A stretch of 64,000 nt of DNA, taken from positions 310,001 to 374,000 of the forward strand of contig JAPFBL010000364.1 in the NCBI GenBank assembly GCA_026182355.1. Reading direction: 5' to 3'. Both the position numbers and the translations under genes were made by a program. Positions 30,400 through 41,191 of the stretch are shown here, one piece after another. The stretch comes from Hermatobates lingyangjiaoensis (taxonomy: Eukaryota > Arthropoda > Insecta > Hemiptera > Hermatobatidae). The notes beneath the pieces were generated by a model. That model was not told where the DNA came from, ran no database searches, and saw only the letters and a list, made by a program, of their open reading frames with translations. Positions within the stretch are counted from its first letter, which is position 1; each line of letters begins with the position of its first letter.

Positions 30400-30908
30400 A
30401 AATATTAGTAAAAGTTGGGAACAATCCTTCTTGGTTACATGCATTTAAAAACTTTATGTCTGATTCCATTTGATTTAACTCCTTCGAATATTTTTCCAAA
30501 TTTCGAAATCTTAATTTAAAACCAGTTGCATATATAACCAGTTGCGCTTGTTTGAAAACCTAAGGCTAGTGAAAAGATTGATGCCAACACTGACAACCCC
30601 AAACCTGGCCGTGTAACCTTCTGTTAACATGTCTGTCGTGTTCATAGACTGTTCATTTATTGTTTATTATTGTAATGTGATTTTAGGTATTTAGATTAAT
30701 TTTGTTATGTGCAGATTTAATTTATTTTTTTGCTGAAGATGGTGGATTAACAGCGAAACATGTCCAATAAGAATTCAAACAAATATGGTGATTTAATTTT
30801 TAAGTTGAACCAAGAAATGAAGAAAAAATTTCGAAATTTGGAAAAATATTTGACGAAGTTAAATCAAGTAGAATCAGATATAAAGTTTTTAAATGTATAT
30901 ATATATAT
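30400..30908. repeat. Foldback family 9, palindrome with AT-rich arms
   Basis: Left: ACATGCATTTAAAAACTTTA, TCTGATTCCATTTGATTTAA, CTTCGAATATTTTTCCAAAT. Right: ATTTGGAAAAATATTTGACG, TTAAATCAAGTAGAATCAGA, TATAAAGTTTTTAAATGTAT. The centre carries TTGCTGAAGATGGTGGATTA and ACAGCGAAACATGTCC. Confidence 0.85.
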
Positions 30909-30939
30909 ATCAGTTATCTATCCATCACTCGGTCGATAA

Positions 30940-31155
30940 TTTATTAATATATATATATATATATATAAAATAAATTCAAAATGAAGGAAACATACAGAAG
31001 GACACAGACATAACTCACACCACACCTCCTGATGACGACGATGGTCGAAATGTCGATGTGAGTTATGTCTGTGTCTTTCTGTGTGTTTCCTTCGTTTTGA
31101 ATTTATTTTATTTAAAAAAGTCCGCTGAACCGTTTCTTTTAATTGTATATATATA
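30940..31155. repeat. (TA)n plus foldback family 2, compact copy
   Basis: Left arm ATTCAAAATGAAGGAAACAT, GACATAACTCACACC, joined closely to CACCTCCTGATGACGACGAT, GGTCGAAATGTCGATGTGAG, TTATGTCTGTGTCTTTCTGT and the GTCCGCTGAACCGTTTC end. Most of the left-arm centre is lost. Confidence 0.85.
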
Positions 31156-31164
31156 TATAAATAT

Positions 31165-31362
31165 ATATATGAGTTCAAAACTGAAGAAAGTTAACGCACA
31201 GACTTAAGAAACACACTTACAAACTCAAATTTTCGGGCAATCCATCTTCAGCAGAAAAGAGAAAGGGTGACAAAGGATGTTGTAGACGCATACTCTTCTA
31301 TTTTGAACCCGTATTGTATCCAGTTTGGATCGTTTTTCCGCTTATTAAGTGAATATATATGC
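31165..31362 (-). repeat. Foldback family 8, left arm
   Basis: GAGTTCAAAACTGAAGAAAG, ACACACTTACAAACTCAAAT, TTTCGGGCAATCCATCTTCA, then TTTTGAACCCGTATTGTATC and CAGTTTGGATCGTTTTTCC. Confidence 0.75.
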
Positions 31363-31364
31363 AA

Positions 31365-33300
31365 TAAATAGTATTAATGAATTTAGTAGAATTTATAATC
31401 AGCTCAAAACTTTTACTTACTTACTTATTTTGTTGAATGTTCATATTCTCATGATGAGAATTGTTGCACATGATAAGCTGATGCACTAGTAAATCATTTA
31501 TTATGATTTTGAGGCAGTTCATTGATGAAAAACTTTTGACAGACAACTCTTTTCTATCTAGCTAGCATAAATTAATTTTTTATTGCGATTGATTATGGTC
31601 TAGATCGATGCGCCTTTATTTTGACTGGCCTAAGATAATTTTTAATTAATGTGGGCAGAGACTAAAACAAAATTTTTTTAAGAAGATAGTTTTTAGATCA
31701 AAATATATTAGTCCTCCTTTAGATTTAATTAAGGTAGTGGTATTTATGTGATTACCTTTCTTATTTTAATGATTATTTTTGTCTCAAATGGACACATTTG
31801 AGTTCTCCCACATATACATATTGCATTTTATATTAATTATCCTGAGGCTATCATATTAATAATTTTTTAATTATTAATTAAAATTTATCTATTATCATAA
31901 TTAAAACTGATTTTTAGATAAATAATTTACGTTTTAATAGCTAGAAATGAGGATAAAATATTGTATGATTTCGTCTGTTGATAAAACCATTTTAATGTAA
32001 ACATTGACTGTTTAAGTATATTCAAGCCACTATCTAACTGCCTGATTACCTGACTGGGTACGATATTTTGAATAACTATGACAGTAGAGTTGGACAATTG
32101 AACAATTTAATCAAAATAAACTTGAATAACTATTAGGCATATTCGATCATAATGCAATATCTAAAATTGCATTTTGAATAGAATAAGAGTTGAATTTATA
32201 AAAACGCAAATAAATGATATTTAATATAAAAAGCTAATGAGTTCTAGAAAATTTTTTTTTCAAATTTATTTGTACCTTGAATTCAGATTCATTTGGCTAG
32301 TAATAATACTGATGTTCATTTAACAAAGTACTGATGTGTTGAAATGCATTTGCTTTATAATATAGTTAAAACTGGTTTTTGAGAACAGCTGAATGTTGAG
32401 CGACTCTCTTTGTATGCTAGTTCTCTGAACGTGTCTTTCTCGACGTTGTATTCCCCTCAAGTTGCTAGAACGGAGCCTTAAAGACGATAGCAGGTTTGCC
32501 ATATTGATGGTGTTTTATTCCCAGAGAAAACCTTGTCACCCATCATGCATCTTGTCTGCTTGACGACTTATTTATAAGCAAATACCCTTGACATAGTGCT
32601 ACTGGAATGGTAATGACCATTATAAATACATATCAAATACTCTTGTCTTCTCTTAACTGTACTTTTAACAAAAGTAAATTGGATATGCGATTCTTGAGAA
32701 AAATATTTTGTGTGACTTTTTTTTTTATTATGGATATGCAAAATAAATTGTTTTTAAAGAAAGGAATGTCGAATATTGTGTTGTAACTTGTTTTAGGTTC
32801 AATGTATATGAATATTGTATATACTCTAGTTCTGCTATCCATGTGCATTTTTTAGGTATACTCTTGTGTCAAAAGGTAAGTTAATTCTTTAGAAGTGAGG
32901 AGGAGAACATAAGTGTGAGCGACTCAAAATAACACCACCTCAAGTTTGAATTTTCGTGTCATCAATTCTGTGTTCTATTACTACTCATTATTTTTGAATG
33001 CTGATTCATATTGAAATACTGTTTTGCTTGACGATATTCTCTTATCTTTCTTTACAGCTTAGAATTCACGATGGTGTTTGGGAAGATATAAAAATATTTC
33101 CCAATAAAAAAATTATTATTATTATTATAAAAAAAAAAAAAAATTTTTTCTAATTATTTTTAAAACAGTGTTGTCAAAAGTGGCTGACGCTATTGAAACA
33201 AGTATTATTTTGATTAACATTGTAGCAAATTATATATTTTTTATTATTATTAGAGATAATTTCAAGGAGATATGCATATTCAGTGCGGTTATAATACGTC
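31365..33300. other. AT-rich non-coding, nothing recognised
   Basis: No exon, transposon or RNA gene seen. It includes an (ATT)n/A-run near 33107-33145. Short open stretches (32320-32502 minus, 32633-32848 minus) show no motifs. Confidence 0.5.
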
Positions 33301-33304
33301 TATC

Positions 33305-33412
33305 GTGCTCGCTTCTGTGACGCATATACTAAAATTTGGACGATACAAAGAAGATTAGCATGGCCCCAGCTCAAGGATGACACGCAAAATTGTGAAGCGT
33401 TCCACATTTTTT
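33305..33412 (+). ncRNA. U6: U6 snRNA-like gene copy, probably a pseudogene
   Basis: U6 is the catalytic-core snRNA of the spliceosome, transcribed by RNA polymerase III. Seen: GTGCTCGCTTC start, CATATACTAAAATTTGG, ACGATACAAAGAAGATTAGC, ATGGCCCCAGCTCAAGGATG, ACACGCAAAATTGTGAAGCG, TTCCACA and a T run at 33407-33412 that would end transcription. The length (about 108 nt) is full U6 size and the AGC triad (33356-33358) is kept. Against function: the normally invariant ACAGAGA box reads ACAAAGA, and the 5' stem-loop (expected CTTCGGCAGCACATAT) and the internal stem (CCTGCGCAAGG) carry several changes. A TATGCATATT at about -34 could act as a TATA box, but no proximal sequence element was identified. 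A retroposed or decayed copy is most likely. Confidence 0.85.
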
Positions 33413-33414
33413 AT

Positions 33415-33805
33415 AGTTGTGTATTATTGCTTGTGAAGCATTCCGATTGCATAAAACTAGTTAGATGTCACTGGTCAAAGGTTCTTACTAGCCAAGGAAA
33501 TTTTTATTTTTCAAGTAAAAGCGCCAGTTGAAGCTTGTATCCCGCCAGGTAAATTAAATTAAGCGAATGAAATGGTAAAACCATTTAAAGGTAAAAGGCG
33601 TATCTACGCATATTTTGGCATGCACCTTGTTGTGCATGGCTTGCTGAGCCTTGACCCTTCACCTACATTTATCGATGTTCTAGGTAGGTACATTCACATG
33701 TCTAAAAATGTTGTAATAATTTACAGAGTTGGGCAAAGTATATTAGGCTACTGACAAATGATAAAGTTTATTTTAAAAATACACGTATACTATATTTCAT
33801 TAGAT
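33415..33805. other. Non-coding, nothing recognised
   Basis: No transposon or coding similarity seen. A 60-codon open stretch at 33572-33754 has no motif. Confidence 0.5.
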
Positions 33806-33807
33806 GG

Positions 33808-33935
33808 AGGCTAGGTAGCCATTAGCTCACCTGCTCGCTTCTGGACTGGTAGATCTCGGGTTCGATTCTTACTCTGGCATCTATTACCTCGATCAGGAGG
33901 TGAACGTTGCATCGGAGAGGACGTTAAGCCATCAG
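33808..33935 (+). mobile_element. tRNA-derived SINE, tandem copy 1 (shortened)
   Basis: Head GGCTAGGTAGCCATTAGCTC, B-box-like GGGTTCGATTC, then CGGAGAGGACGTTAAGCCAT from the body, with much of the middle missing. It is followed at once by a second head. Confidence 0.75.
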
Positions 33936-33940
33936 ATTTG

Positions 33941-34085
33941 ACCCAAGGTAGCCCAGTGGCTTGTTGCTCACCTCTGGACTGATAAACATGATGCTCGATT
34001 TTCAATGTAGCTCTATTTCTCCACATGAGAAGTTAAAACATCTGAGCATGTCGTCCCTCGGAGAGGACGTTAATCCATCTACGGT
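33941..34085 (+). mobile_element. tRNA-derived SINE, tandem copy 2
   Basis: Head CCAAGGTAGCCCAGTGGCTT, CTCACCTCTGGACTGATA, then TCTGAGCATGTCGTCCCTCG and GAGAGGACGTTAATCC. The B box is eroded (ATGCTCGATTTTC). It shares orientation with copy 1, suggesting head-to-tail duplication or SINE dimerisation. Confidence 0.7.
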
Positions 34086-34170
34086 GGACACATAGTCCAT
34101 AATGATTTTTATCGACACATAGTTCATAATGATTTTTATGTGCACTGAGTCTACGATGATTTTTAAAAAG
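34086..34170 (+). repeat. Short tandem, about 28 bp x 3
   Basis: Three versions of 'ACACATAGTCCATAATGATTT' with GTTCATAATG and GTCTACGATG variants, directly following the SINE pair. Confidence 0.7.
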
Positions 34171-36270
34171 TTTTACAAATCCTTTCTATTGCTAATAGTA
34201 AATGTGGTAGCACTGCCAGCGCTTTTGCCATATAATAATTTTGCCTTTCGTAAACAATAATAATCAATATGTAAACTTGAAGTCCCTTCGTGCCATTAAA
34301 AATTTCTCGGAGATGCACGTGTGATGTACGTTTCTATCTACATTCAGTGGTAGGGTGAAGATTCCATTCTTAGGGTGCCAATGGACACTTCTGGATACCA
34401 GGTTAGAATGTTTTAGTCTCATATCATATCATGGAATTCATTTTTAAATTATCTTTACGTTTTTATTTTTCAGCAGTGCTAAGAGCAGTAATGCAAAAAC
34501 GAAATATTTTTTTAATAGAAATCATAGTTGTAATTGTTTTTTCTGCTCATATTTTTTAGGCATCTCTTCATTATATTTGACATTAGGTGGAGAGTGAAGA
34601 AAAGACATTTCAAATTGCACTGAATGAAATTAATGAATAGATAAACTTTATAGGGAGGCAGGAGAGATTGATTGCAGAGAATGGTATTTATCAGAAATAA
34701 AATCAATTCGTCCCTCTCTATTTCGTCGTTCTATAGTCAAACTTAATTTGATCGCAAATTGAATCAGATGAGAGGAATTGACAATATCTTCAAGTTGTTG
34801 GTTAACAGAAATACCTAAGAGGAGATTAATATTAAGTTTATTGCTCCCTGACCTTTGCTCGGTCGTTGATGATCCCTTGGAATGTATCAATTCTATTTGG
34901 GTGCGTCATTTTGACCTCCTTCATAGGCAGGTTTTCTGTCACATGGACACCGTCATCTATGAGTGTTTGTTCCGATTAGTGCTGAATTTACTCGAGCAGT
35001 GAGTAACTGCTTTATTGGTTCATAGGAATCTTTCACTTTTATGACTTTGTCATAGTTGTCCGCGAGTACATGGGATCATTGACAACCAGTGTGTATTTGG
35101 TTTTCAAACAGGATTCTTCCAGTCGAGGAGTTCCGCAATTGTTAAATCAGATAAAAACTAAATAAAAACCGATTTATTTAAATATGTTTAATTCTGTTTT
35201 TGTTTCATGTGTAACAAATATGTACCGTACTCTGAACATGCGTATTTTTATTTCATTATTATTAAATGCTATTTTTTACATAAGAAACTGGATAATTTCA
35301 GAGGGGAGTCAGTGAAATACTTCCATGGGGTTCCGCTTCAGTAAAAATTTTGAAAAGCACATCTTTGGAGCATTTGACTCTGTGCCCTTCCTGTGTAGTT
35401 TGCTGGTACATATTGTAAATTATTCTTGTTGCAAAAAGAAAGTAAACACTTTGTTGATTTTATATTTATATTTTCTTTCACAAGCTGTAAATAGCCTTGG
35501 ACCAAAAGTAAGTTTTTTTTTTTAAATCTGTGGGACAAAACTGCACAACTCTCACGGGCGATCCATCAGTATCTAACACAATTTGTAAACCTCAATTGTA
35601 GGGTACAAGAACGTTGTCTTTCATTATTTCCTTTTGGAAACCATCTTTTACTCTTTGAAATATTTTGTTTACTATAATTCTGATATTTTGTAGGGTAATT
35701 GGTTTAACGGTTGTTAAATATTGCTAATTAGAAATAAACTTGTAGTAATTTGTTAACCCTAGAAACATTTCCTTTAAGCCTTCAAACATCAGGGCGATGT
35801 ACATTCTTGATCGCTAAAACTCTATCCGAAAGTTTATAAAGGCCTTGCTAATCTATCTTATCACTAAAATATTTAATACTTCTTTGTAAAATTGTATATT
35901 TGTGGTGGTTTAATTAATGTTAATTAAACATTGATTAACTTTAACGTGGTTTAAATTTTGAGATTCTGATCATTTTAAAAGAATTTAAAATGAACTTTTT
36001 TTATACTGTTCAACTTAAGGTTCTGTAAGTTGACCCTTGTTATATTTTTCGTTTGACCTCTCTGTCAATGCATTGCGTCTGTCGAATAAGAACACATTAA
36101 AATTATTTGTCAAAACTAAGAATTGTGAAAGTGAAAGTATGTTCTTCCAAATATTTGTTGATAATATAGGTGTTTAACCAAAATACAAAAATTTTAAGAA
36201 AACAGAAATTCACTTGCGAAGCAAACCATGTCATGTCAAACAGAATACATCGAACTATTGACATCTGAAA
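34171..36270. other. Non-coding with possible worn transposon debris
   Basis: Minus-strand open pieces around 34640-34980 (for example LIDDGVHVTENLPMKEVKM read from about 34955, followed by a stop and a frame change) look like a broken coding sequence, but I could not assign a family. GGTTCCGC-type phrases at 35140 and 35330 hint at hAT ends, unproven. The rest is AT-rich with no signal. Confidence 0.3.
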
Positions 36271-36287
36271 TCATAAGAGTTGTAAAG

Positions 36288-36330
<43 letters not shown>

Positions 36331-36468
36331 AAACTAAAGTTTATCGGGACTCGGTCAGTTCTTCAAGTTCAAATAAAAATCTCAATGCCAACGTTTTGGT
36401 TTATCCTAGTCCCGATAAACTTTAGTTTTCTTTCTATTCCACGGCCGATACTTTTATCAATATCTATA
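36288..36468. repeat. (TA)n plus foldback family 3, short palindrome
   Basis: (TA)n to about 36328, then ACTAAAGTTTATCGGGACTC, GGTCAGTTCTTCAAGTTC, CCAACGTTTTGG, joined to AGTCCCGATAAACTTTAG and TATTCCACGGCCGATACTTT. The interior is deleted. Confidence 0.85.
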
Positions 36469-36479
36469 TAAAGATTTGA

Positions 36480-37760
36480 ATTACATTTAAAAACATTGCA
36501 TAAAGCGAACTGGCATAATTGTCTGCAATATTTTGACCTGCGTTATCATCAGAAGAGTGTTGCTAGAAAAAACTAACTGGGCTGTTACTATCAAGCGAGC
36601 AGATGAAAAACGAAAAACAAGGAAGTAAAGGCAAAAATATGAGATATGAGAAAATAAATCAAAAAAGGGCAATAAAAGAAATAATAAAATAATGAGCAAT
36701 AATTTTAGCATACATAAGATTAATACAATAGTTATAATACTATACACTATTTGTCTTTATTAGGGTTTGTTCCAGCGTGAAATAACTCTAAAAGAATGTC
36801 TAGACCTCTATAAAGAAAAACAGTGTAGAATATATGTCGTCGAGATAAGAAAACTTTGATTTATATAATAATATATAAATAAAGTATATTAAATTTATTA
36901 AAAATGAATTAGTGTTTAGAGGAAAATTTTTTTTTGAAAAGTATAGAATAATAACTTGGAAGTAAACTTAAATAAATAATGGAGTAATAAAAAAAATGTA
37001 TTGTTAAAGATTGTGTTACATAGATGTTGCGTCTCAGGAGAGTTAAACAGAGCTTTCTCTGAAAGTCTTGAGTGGCATATATTGTGAGAAAGTTATCTTC
37101 ATCAGATTCTTTAATAAGATTCAATATTCATCAGAGCAAATTAGAAACAAAGCGAAATCGTGAGAGTATCTAAACTCAATTAAAGATCTTTGACAGTATT
37201 TTAATTGTGAAAATGTAAAACTGAAAGCAGACAGTGTAATCTATTTGGGAATGAAGAACTAACGACGAACATCTGGAAATTATAGAAGTAGATTGAAAAC
37301 TTGAAAAAACTGGTTTTATTTTGCATCAAAGCTTTGGTATCCTTATTTGAATCTAGAATAAGAAATAAATTGTGTAAGCAACCTTCTGCAACCAGGAAAT
37401 TGGAAATCAAACGACCGGCTTTTTCATTTCTTTACTCAGAGAAAAATAGTCGAGTGGAATTCCTATCTTATATATATTTATATCAGAAAAGCAAAAATAG
37501 GGAGTCTATTACGTAGTGAAAACCTTGGTGGGGTTTAATAGATAATAGATATTTTGTAGGTTTGTTGATTGTTAGAAGAATGCAAGACGAAGAGGGAAAG
37601 GGAAAGTCATGTGTTTTATATATCAGTAGTTCATGTTATAACTGAAGGTACACTCGTGTCATGCACTTTCCCTTCGTTGGAAGGGAAAGACACTAGATTA
37701 ATCAAACAAAAATGGAGTTATTTAGTGAAATGGTCACTATATACTAAAGCTAGTGATAAG
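36480..37760. other. AT-rich, one possible foldback left arm
   Basis: 36490-36600 contains GCAATATTTTGACCTGCGTT and ATCATCAGAAGAGTGTTGCT, which resembles the left-arm order 'TTTCG..C..CATCAG' of other families without matching any one. The remainder shows no gene. Confidence 0.35.
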
Positions 37761-37769
37761 CTACTCGTA

Positions 37770-38035
37770 CATAGAGGGTCTGGGCTTCCCACCTGCCCCT
37801 CGATTTATTCACGTTGGAGCTGAATAAATCTGAGCACATCGTCCCTTGGAGACGACTTTAAGCCATCGGTCCCGAGTCTGTACTCGTTAAAGATTCTTGC
37901 TCTAAACACACTTCAGTTAGGCAAAATTTAGGACTCCCAGTGTAGAATCAATCTTCTTGTGTTGTATGACAAAGGGCTCAATGTTCGGCCTATATGTTTT
38001 CCCTTATAGGACAGCCACCACTACTACTACTGTCC
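37770..38035 (+). mobile_element. tRNA-derived SINE with extended tail
   Basis: Body: CTCGATTTATTCACGTTGGA, GCTGAATAAATCTGAGCACA, TCGTCCCTTGGAGACGAC, GGTCCCGAGTCTGTA, AGGCAAAATTTAGGACTCCC. Then an extra tail TGTTGTATGACAAAGGGCTC, AATGTTCGGCC and GGACAGCCACCACTACTACT, also present (reversed) at 6262 and 61322. This defines a longer SINE subfamily. The tRNA head is worn. Confidence 0.8.
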
Positions 38036-38039
38036 TTAG

Positions 38040-38870
38040 GATGATATTTGTAAACAAATCTTTTTAAACTGATATCGTTGGACTTTTTCTTCTTAATCTC
38101 TTATATGTAATGATAGCAAACCAAATAAAAAGAATACCGTTTTATTAATTTTTCAATAACTAAAAACTGTTTTCCAAATTAATACACTTTGCTGTTGAAA
38201 TGTATCTCACTTTACGCAAGCTACCCCATTTTCATAACTCATCTCGTATTGGGAATGCTTAAATTTAACATGGGTGCTTTGTTGGGCCTTTTAGATTTGA
38301 ATAATTAAATACCTATAGTGGATTCATTTTGAATTCATTATAAGCTGCCTGAATAATCATTGTTTTGCTTGAAAACAATTTAACATATAAAGTGCTTTTA
38401 CACTAACTGTTTTAAAGTATTTCGAATTATATAGAACAGTAGATCTCTCCCTGAATCTCAAATAAAAATATACACTAGGGCTCTAAATCTGTTATGCGAT
38501 TATCAACCATTTTATTACACAAATGATATTTACCCATTTGCCTACATTTACGCATTCTTTGAAATTAAAAAAAAACTGTCTCCGCATAAACAAGTTTCAT
38601 TCGAAACAGAAAAACTGAGGAAGAACTTTATGTGGTCAAAAAGCGCTGGTTTTTCAATAAACCTTCTTTTTTTAGAGACTCCTTGATAATTCTTAAGAAT
38701 GGCTAAATTACATTTTTTGGGGACTACTCCGAAAACGTGTTACATGTCTAAAAAAATGTGTATGTTCTTAAAATTGTTATTATTAATCTATAGAGGGGTT
38801 TCAAAGGTCAGGGTACACTCTTTCTTTTACCTACTCAATTAGTGATAGATATAGTAGTGGCGAAGCAACT
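38040..38870. other. AT-rich non-coding, nothing recognised
   Basis: No repeat family or coding signal seen. Confidence 0.5.
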
Positions 38871-38874
38871 ATTT

Positions 38875-39345
38875 CTGCCACCAAGGGCAGTCGTAAGTTT
38901 AACAGCAAGTCCTCCCCCCCCCCCCCCCAGAATGTCCTGAAAATATTTATTTTAAGGAATTGCAATTAAGGATCTAATTTTAGACTTCTGTTATTAGTCC
39001 CAAATTTTCATCTCATTACAGTAGTCGTATACATATATAGTCATCATCAAAGAAAACCAAAGATTTTTCAAAGCAAAAACGCAAAATTCAAATCATAAAA
39101 AAAATGGTTAAATTAAATTAACTGGCTACAGAAACAAATATAGTAAACTTTCAACCACTTTAAAAAAATAGTTGTGAAAAATTGAAAATACATACAAAAA
39201 ACTTTAATTCGCAAATATTAAAAATATTTGTACTATTACAAATTTACATTTTTTTGCAATTTACAAATATATGTTTTTAATTTACAAAGAAATTTTCGTA
39301 AACGGAAAAATCCGTTTAAAAACAGTATTACACACATAAACATAA
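38875..39345 (-). repeat. Dispersed 0.5-kb repeat D1, copy 3, with C homopolymer
   Basis: Reverse of copies 1 and 2: GGGCAGTCGTAAG, C run of about 15 (38918-38932), ATTTATTTTAAGGAATTGC, GGATCTAATTTTAGAC, TTAGTCCCAAATTTTCATCT, TTAAATTAACTGGCTACAG, AAATCCGTTTAAAAACAGTA. A SINE begins right at its end. Confidence 0.85.
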
Positions 39346-39348
39346 AAA

Positions 39349-39582
39349 GGGGCCAAGTTAGCTCAGTGGTTTACTTACTCTCCTCTGAATTGGTCCAGGG
39401 TTCAATACACACCTAGCTCTAGATTTATTCACGTGGGAGGTGAATTAATCTGAGCACGTCGCCCCTTGAGAGGATGTTAAGCCTTTGGTCCCGAGCCTGT
39501 ATGATGTCATGTATTGGTTAGAGATCCCTACTCTAAATAAACTTGAGTTTGGCAAAATTTAGGACTCCCAATGTAGAATCAC
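39349..39582 (+). mobile_element. tRNA-derived SINE, nearly complete
   Basis: Head GGGGCCAAGTTAGCTCAGTG (A-box region), CTCCTCTGAATTGGTCCAGG, GTTCAATACACACCTAGCTC (B-box region), then TTATTCACGTGGGAGGTGAA, TCTGAGCACGTCGCCCCTTG, GGTCCCGAGCCTGTATGATG, AAACTTGAGTTTGGCAAAAT and TTAGGACTCCCAATGTAGAA. Such elements are moved by a partner LINE and carry an internal Pol III promoter. Confidence 0.85.
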
Positions 39583-39584
39583 GG

Positions 39585-40140
39585 ATCAAACAAAAAGACC
39601 ATGGAGAACTGACGTGTTTAACCCGCTAGGGGATCGGTTAAACTCATTTTAGTATGCAATTTCGATTTGAACATTTTGCTCTCATTTTACACATATACAC
39701 TGATGTATGGTCAATGCTATTTAATAGTTTTGGATCTACAGATTTATCAATGATGACTTACTGCTAAGTATGAGGCCAGTAAGTGACTGTTCCGACGAGC
39801 CTGGGTGTCAGTTCAGAATCATTCAGTCTAATAGTGAGGGGAAAATATTCAGAATATATATGGTGGGTCATGAAAAGACATTCTTTGAAAATAACCTTTT
39901 AGAAAGTGGATTAGGATAAGATAAAGTTATTCCGTCCTTCTTGTTCATTAGTCTTGTTCATTAATTCTCATTATCTTTGAACCTGATGAACCTCTGAAAA
40001 AGTTAACTGAAGAGGAGTTAAAAGTAGTATCATTACAAACTGTTTTGTTGAGTAGTGTTGTTCATTGGATGTTTTGCAGAAACCTTCCATGATTGGTAAA
40101 TGACATGAAATATAAATGTTATATTTATATTTAAATAAAT
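39585..40140. other. Non-coding, nothing recognised
   Basis: No coding similarity or repeat seen. Confidence 0.5.
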
Positions 40141-40142
40141 AT

Positions 40143-41191
40143 AACCCCCCCAAACATGTTATCCCGGCCCCGTACTTATGTTACCATACATAATATGATT
40201 TGTATAACCCCCCCCCTCCCCCATGTTATCTCTCCATTATTCTTATGTTGTCATATATAATATGATTAGTATAATCCCCCCCCCCAACATGTTATCCCTC
40301 CCATCATACTTTGTTATCATACATAGAATGATTTGTATACCCCCCCCCCCCCAAATGGTATCTCTCCATCATACTTATGTTACCATATATAATATGATTA
40401 GTATAACCCCCCCCCCCCCCCAACGTGTTATCCTTCCCATCATACTTATATTATGTTATCATATATAATATGATTTGTATAACCCACCCCCATTTTATCT
40501 CTCCATCATACTTATGTTATCATATATAATATGATTTGTATAACCCACCCCCCATTTTATCTCTCCATCATACTTATGTTATCATACATAATATGATTTG
40601 TATAACCCCCCCCCCCCATTTTATCTCTCCATCATACTTATGTTACCATATATAATATGATTAGTATAATCCCCCCCCCCCCCAACTTCTTATCCTTCCC
40701 ATCATACTTATATTATGTTATCATACATAATATGATTTGTATAACCCCCCCCCCCATTGTATCTCTCCATCATACTTATGTTATCATACATAATATAACC
40801 CCCCCCCCATGTAATCTCTCCATCACACTTATGTTATCATACATAATATGATTAGTATAACCCCCCCCCCCCATGTAATCTCTCCATCATACTTATGTTA
40901 TCATACAGCATATGATTAGTATAATCCCCCCCCCCAACTTCTTATCCTTCCCATCATACTTATATTATGTTATCATACATAATATGATTTGTATAACCCC
41001 CCCCCCCCCCCCAAATGGTATCTCTCCATCATACTTATGTTATCATACATAATATAACCCCCCCCCCCCATGTAATCTCTCCATCATACTTATGTTATCA
41101 TACATAATATGATTAGTATAACCCCCCCCCCCCCCCAATGTAATCTCTCCATCATACTTATGTTATCATACATAATATGATTTGTATAACC
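40143..41191 (+). repeat. C-homopolymer minisatellite, units about 60-70 bp
   Basis: Each unit has a run of 7-18 C, then ATGTAATCTCTCCATCATAC (or AACATGTTATCCCTCCCATC), TTATGTTATCATACATAATA, TGATTTGTATAA. About 16-17 units. At least two unit types alternate, one with an extra TTATATTATG. Open frames reading IPPPP-type repeats are artefacts of the array. The array resumes at 42206 beyond an inserted retrotransposon fragment. Confidence 0.95.

Noticed and set aside
34640..34980. Broken minus-strand coding-like sequence
   Set aside because: Several frames and stops, no family recognised; noted only as possible debris.
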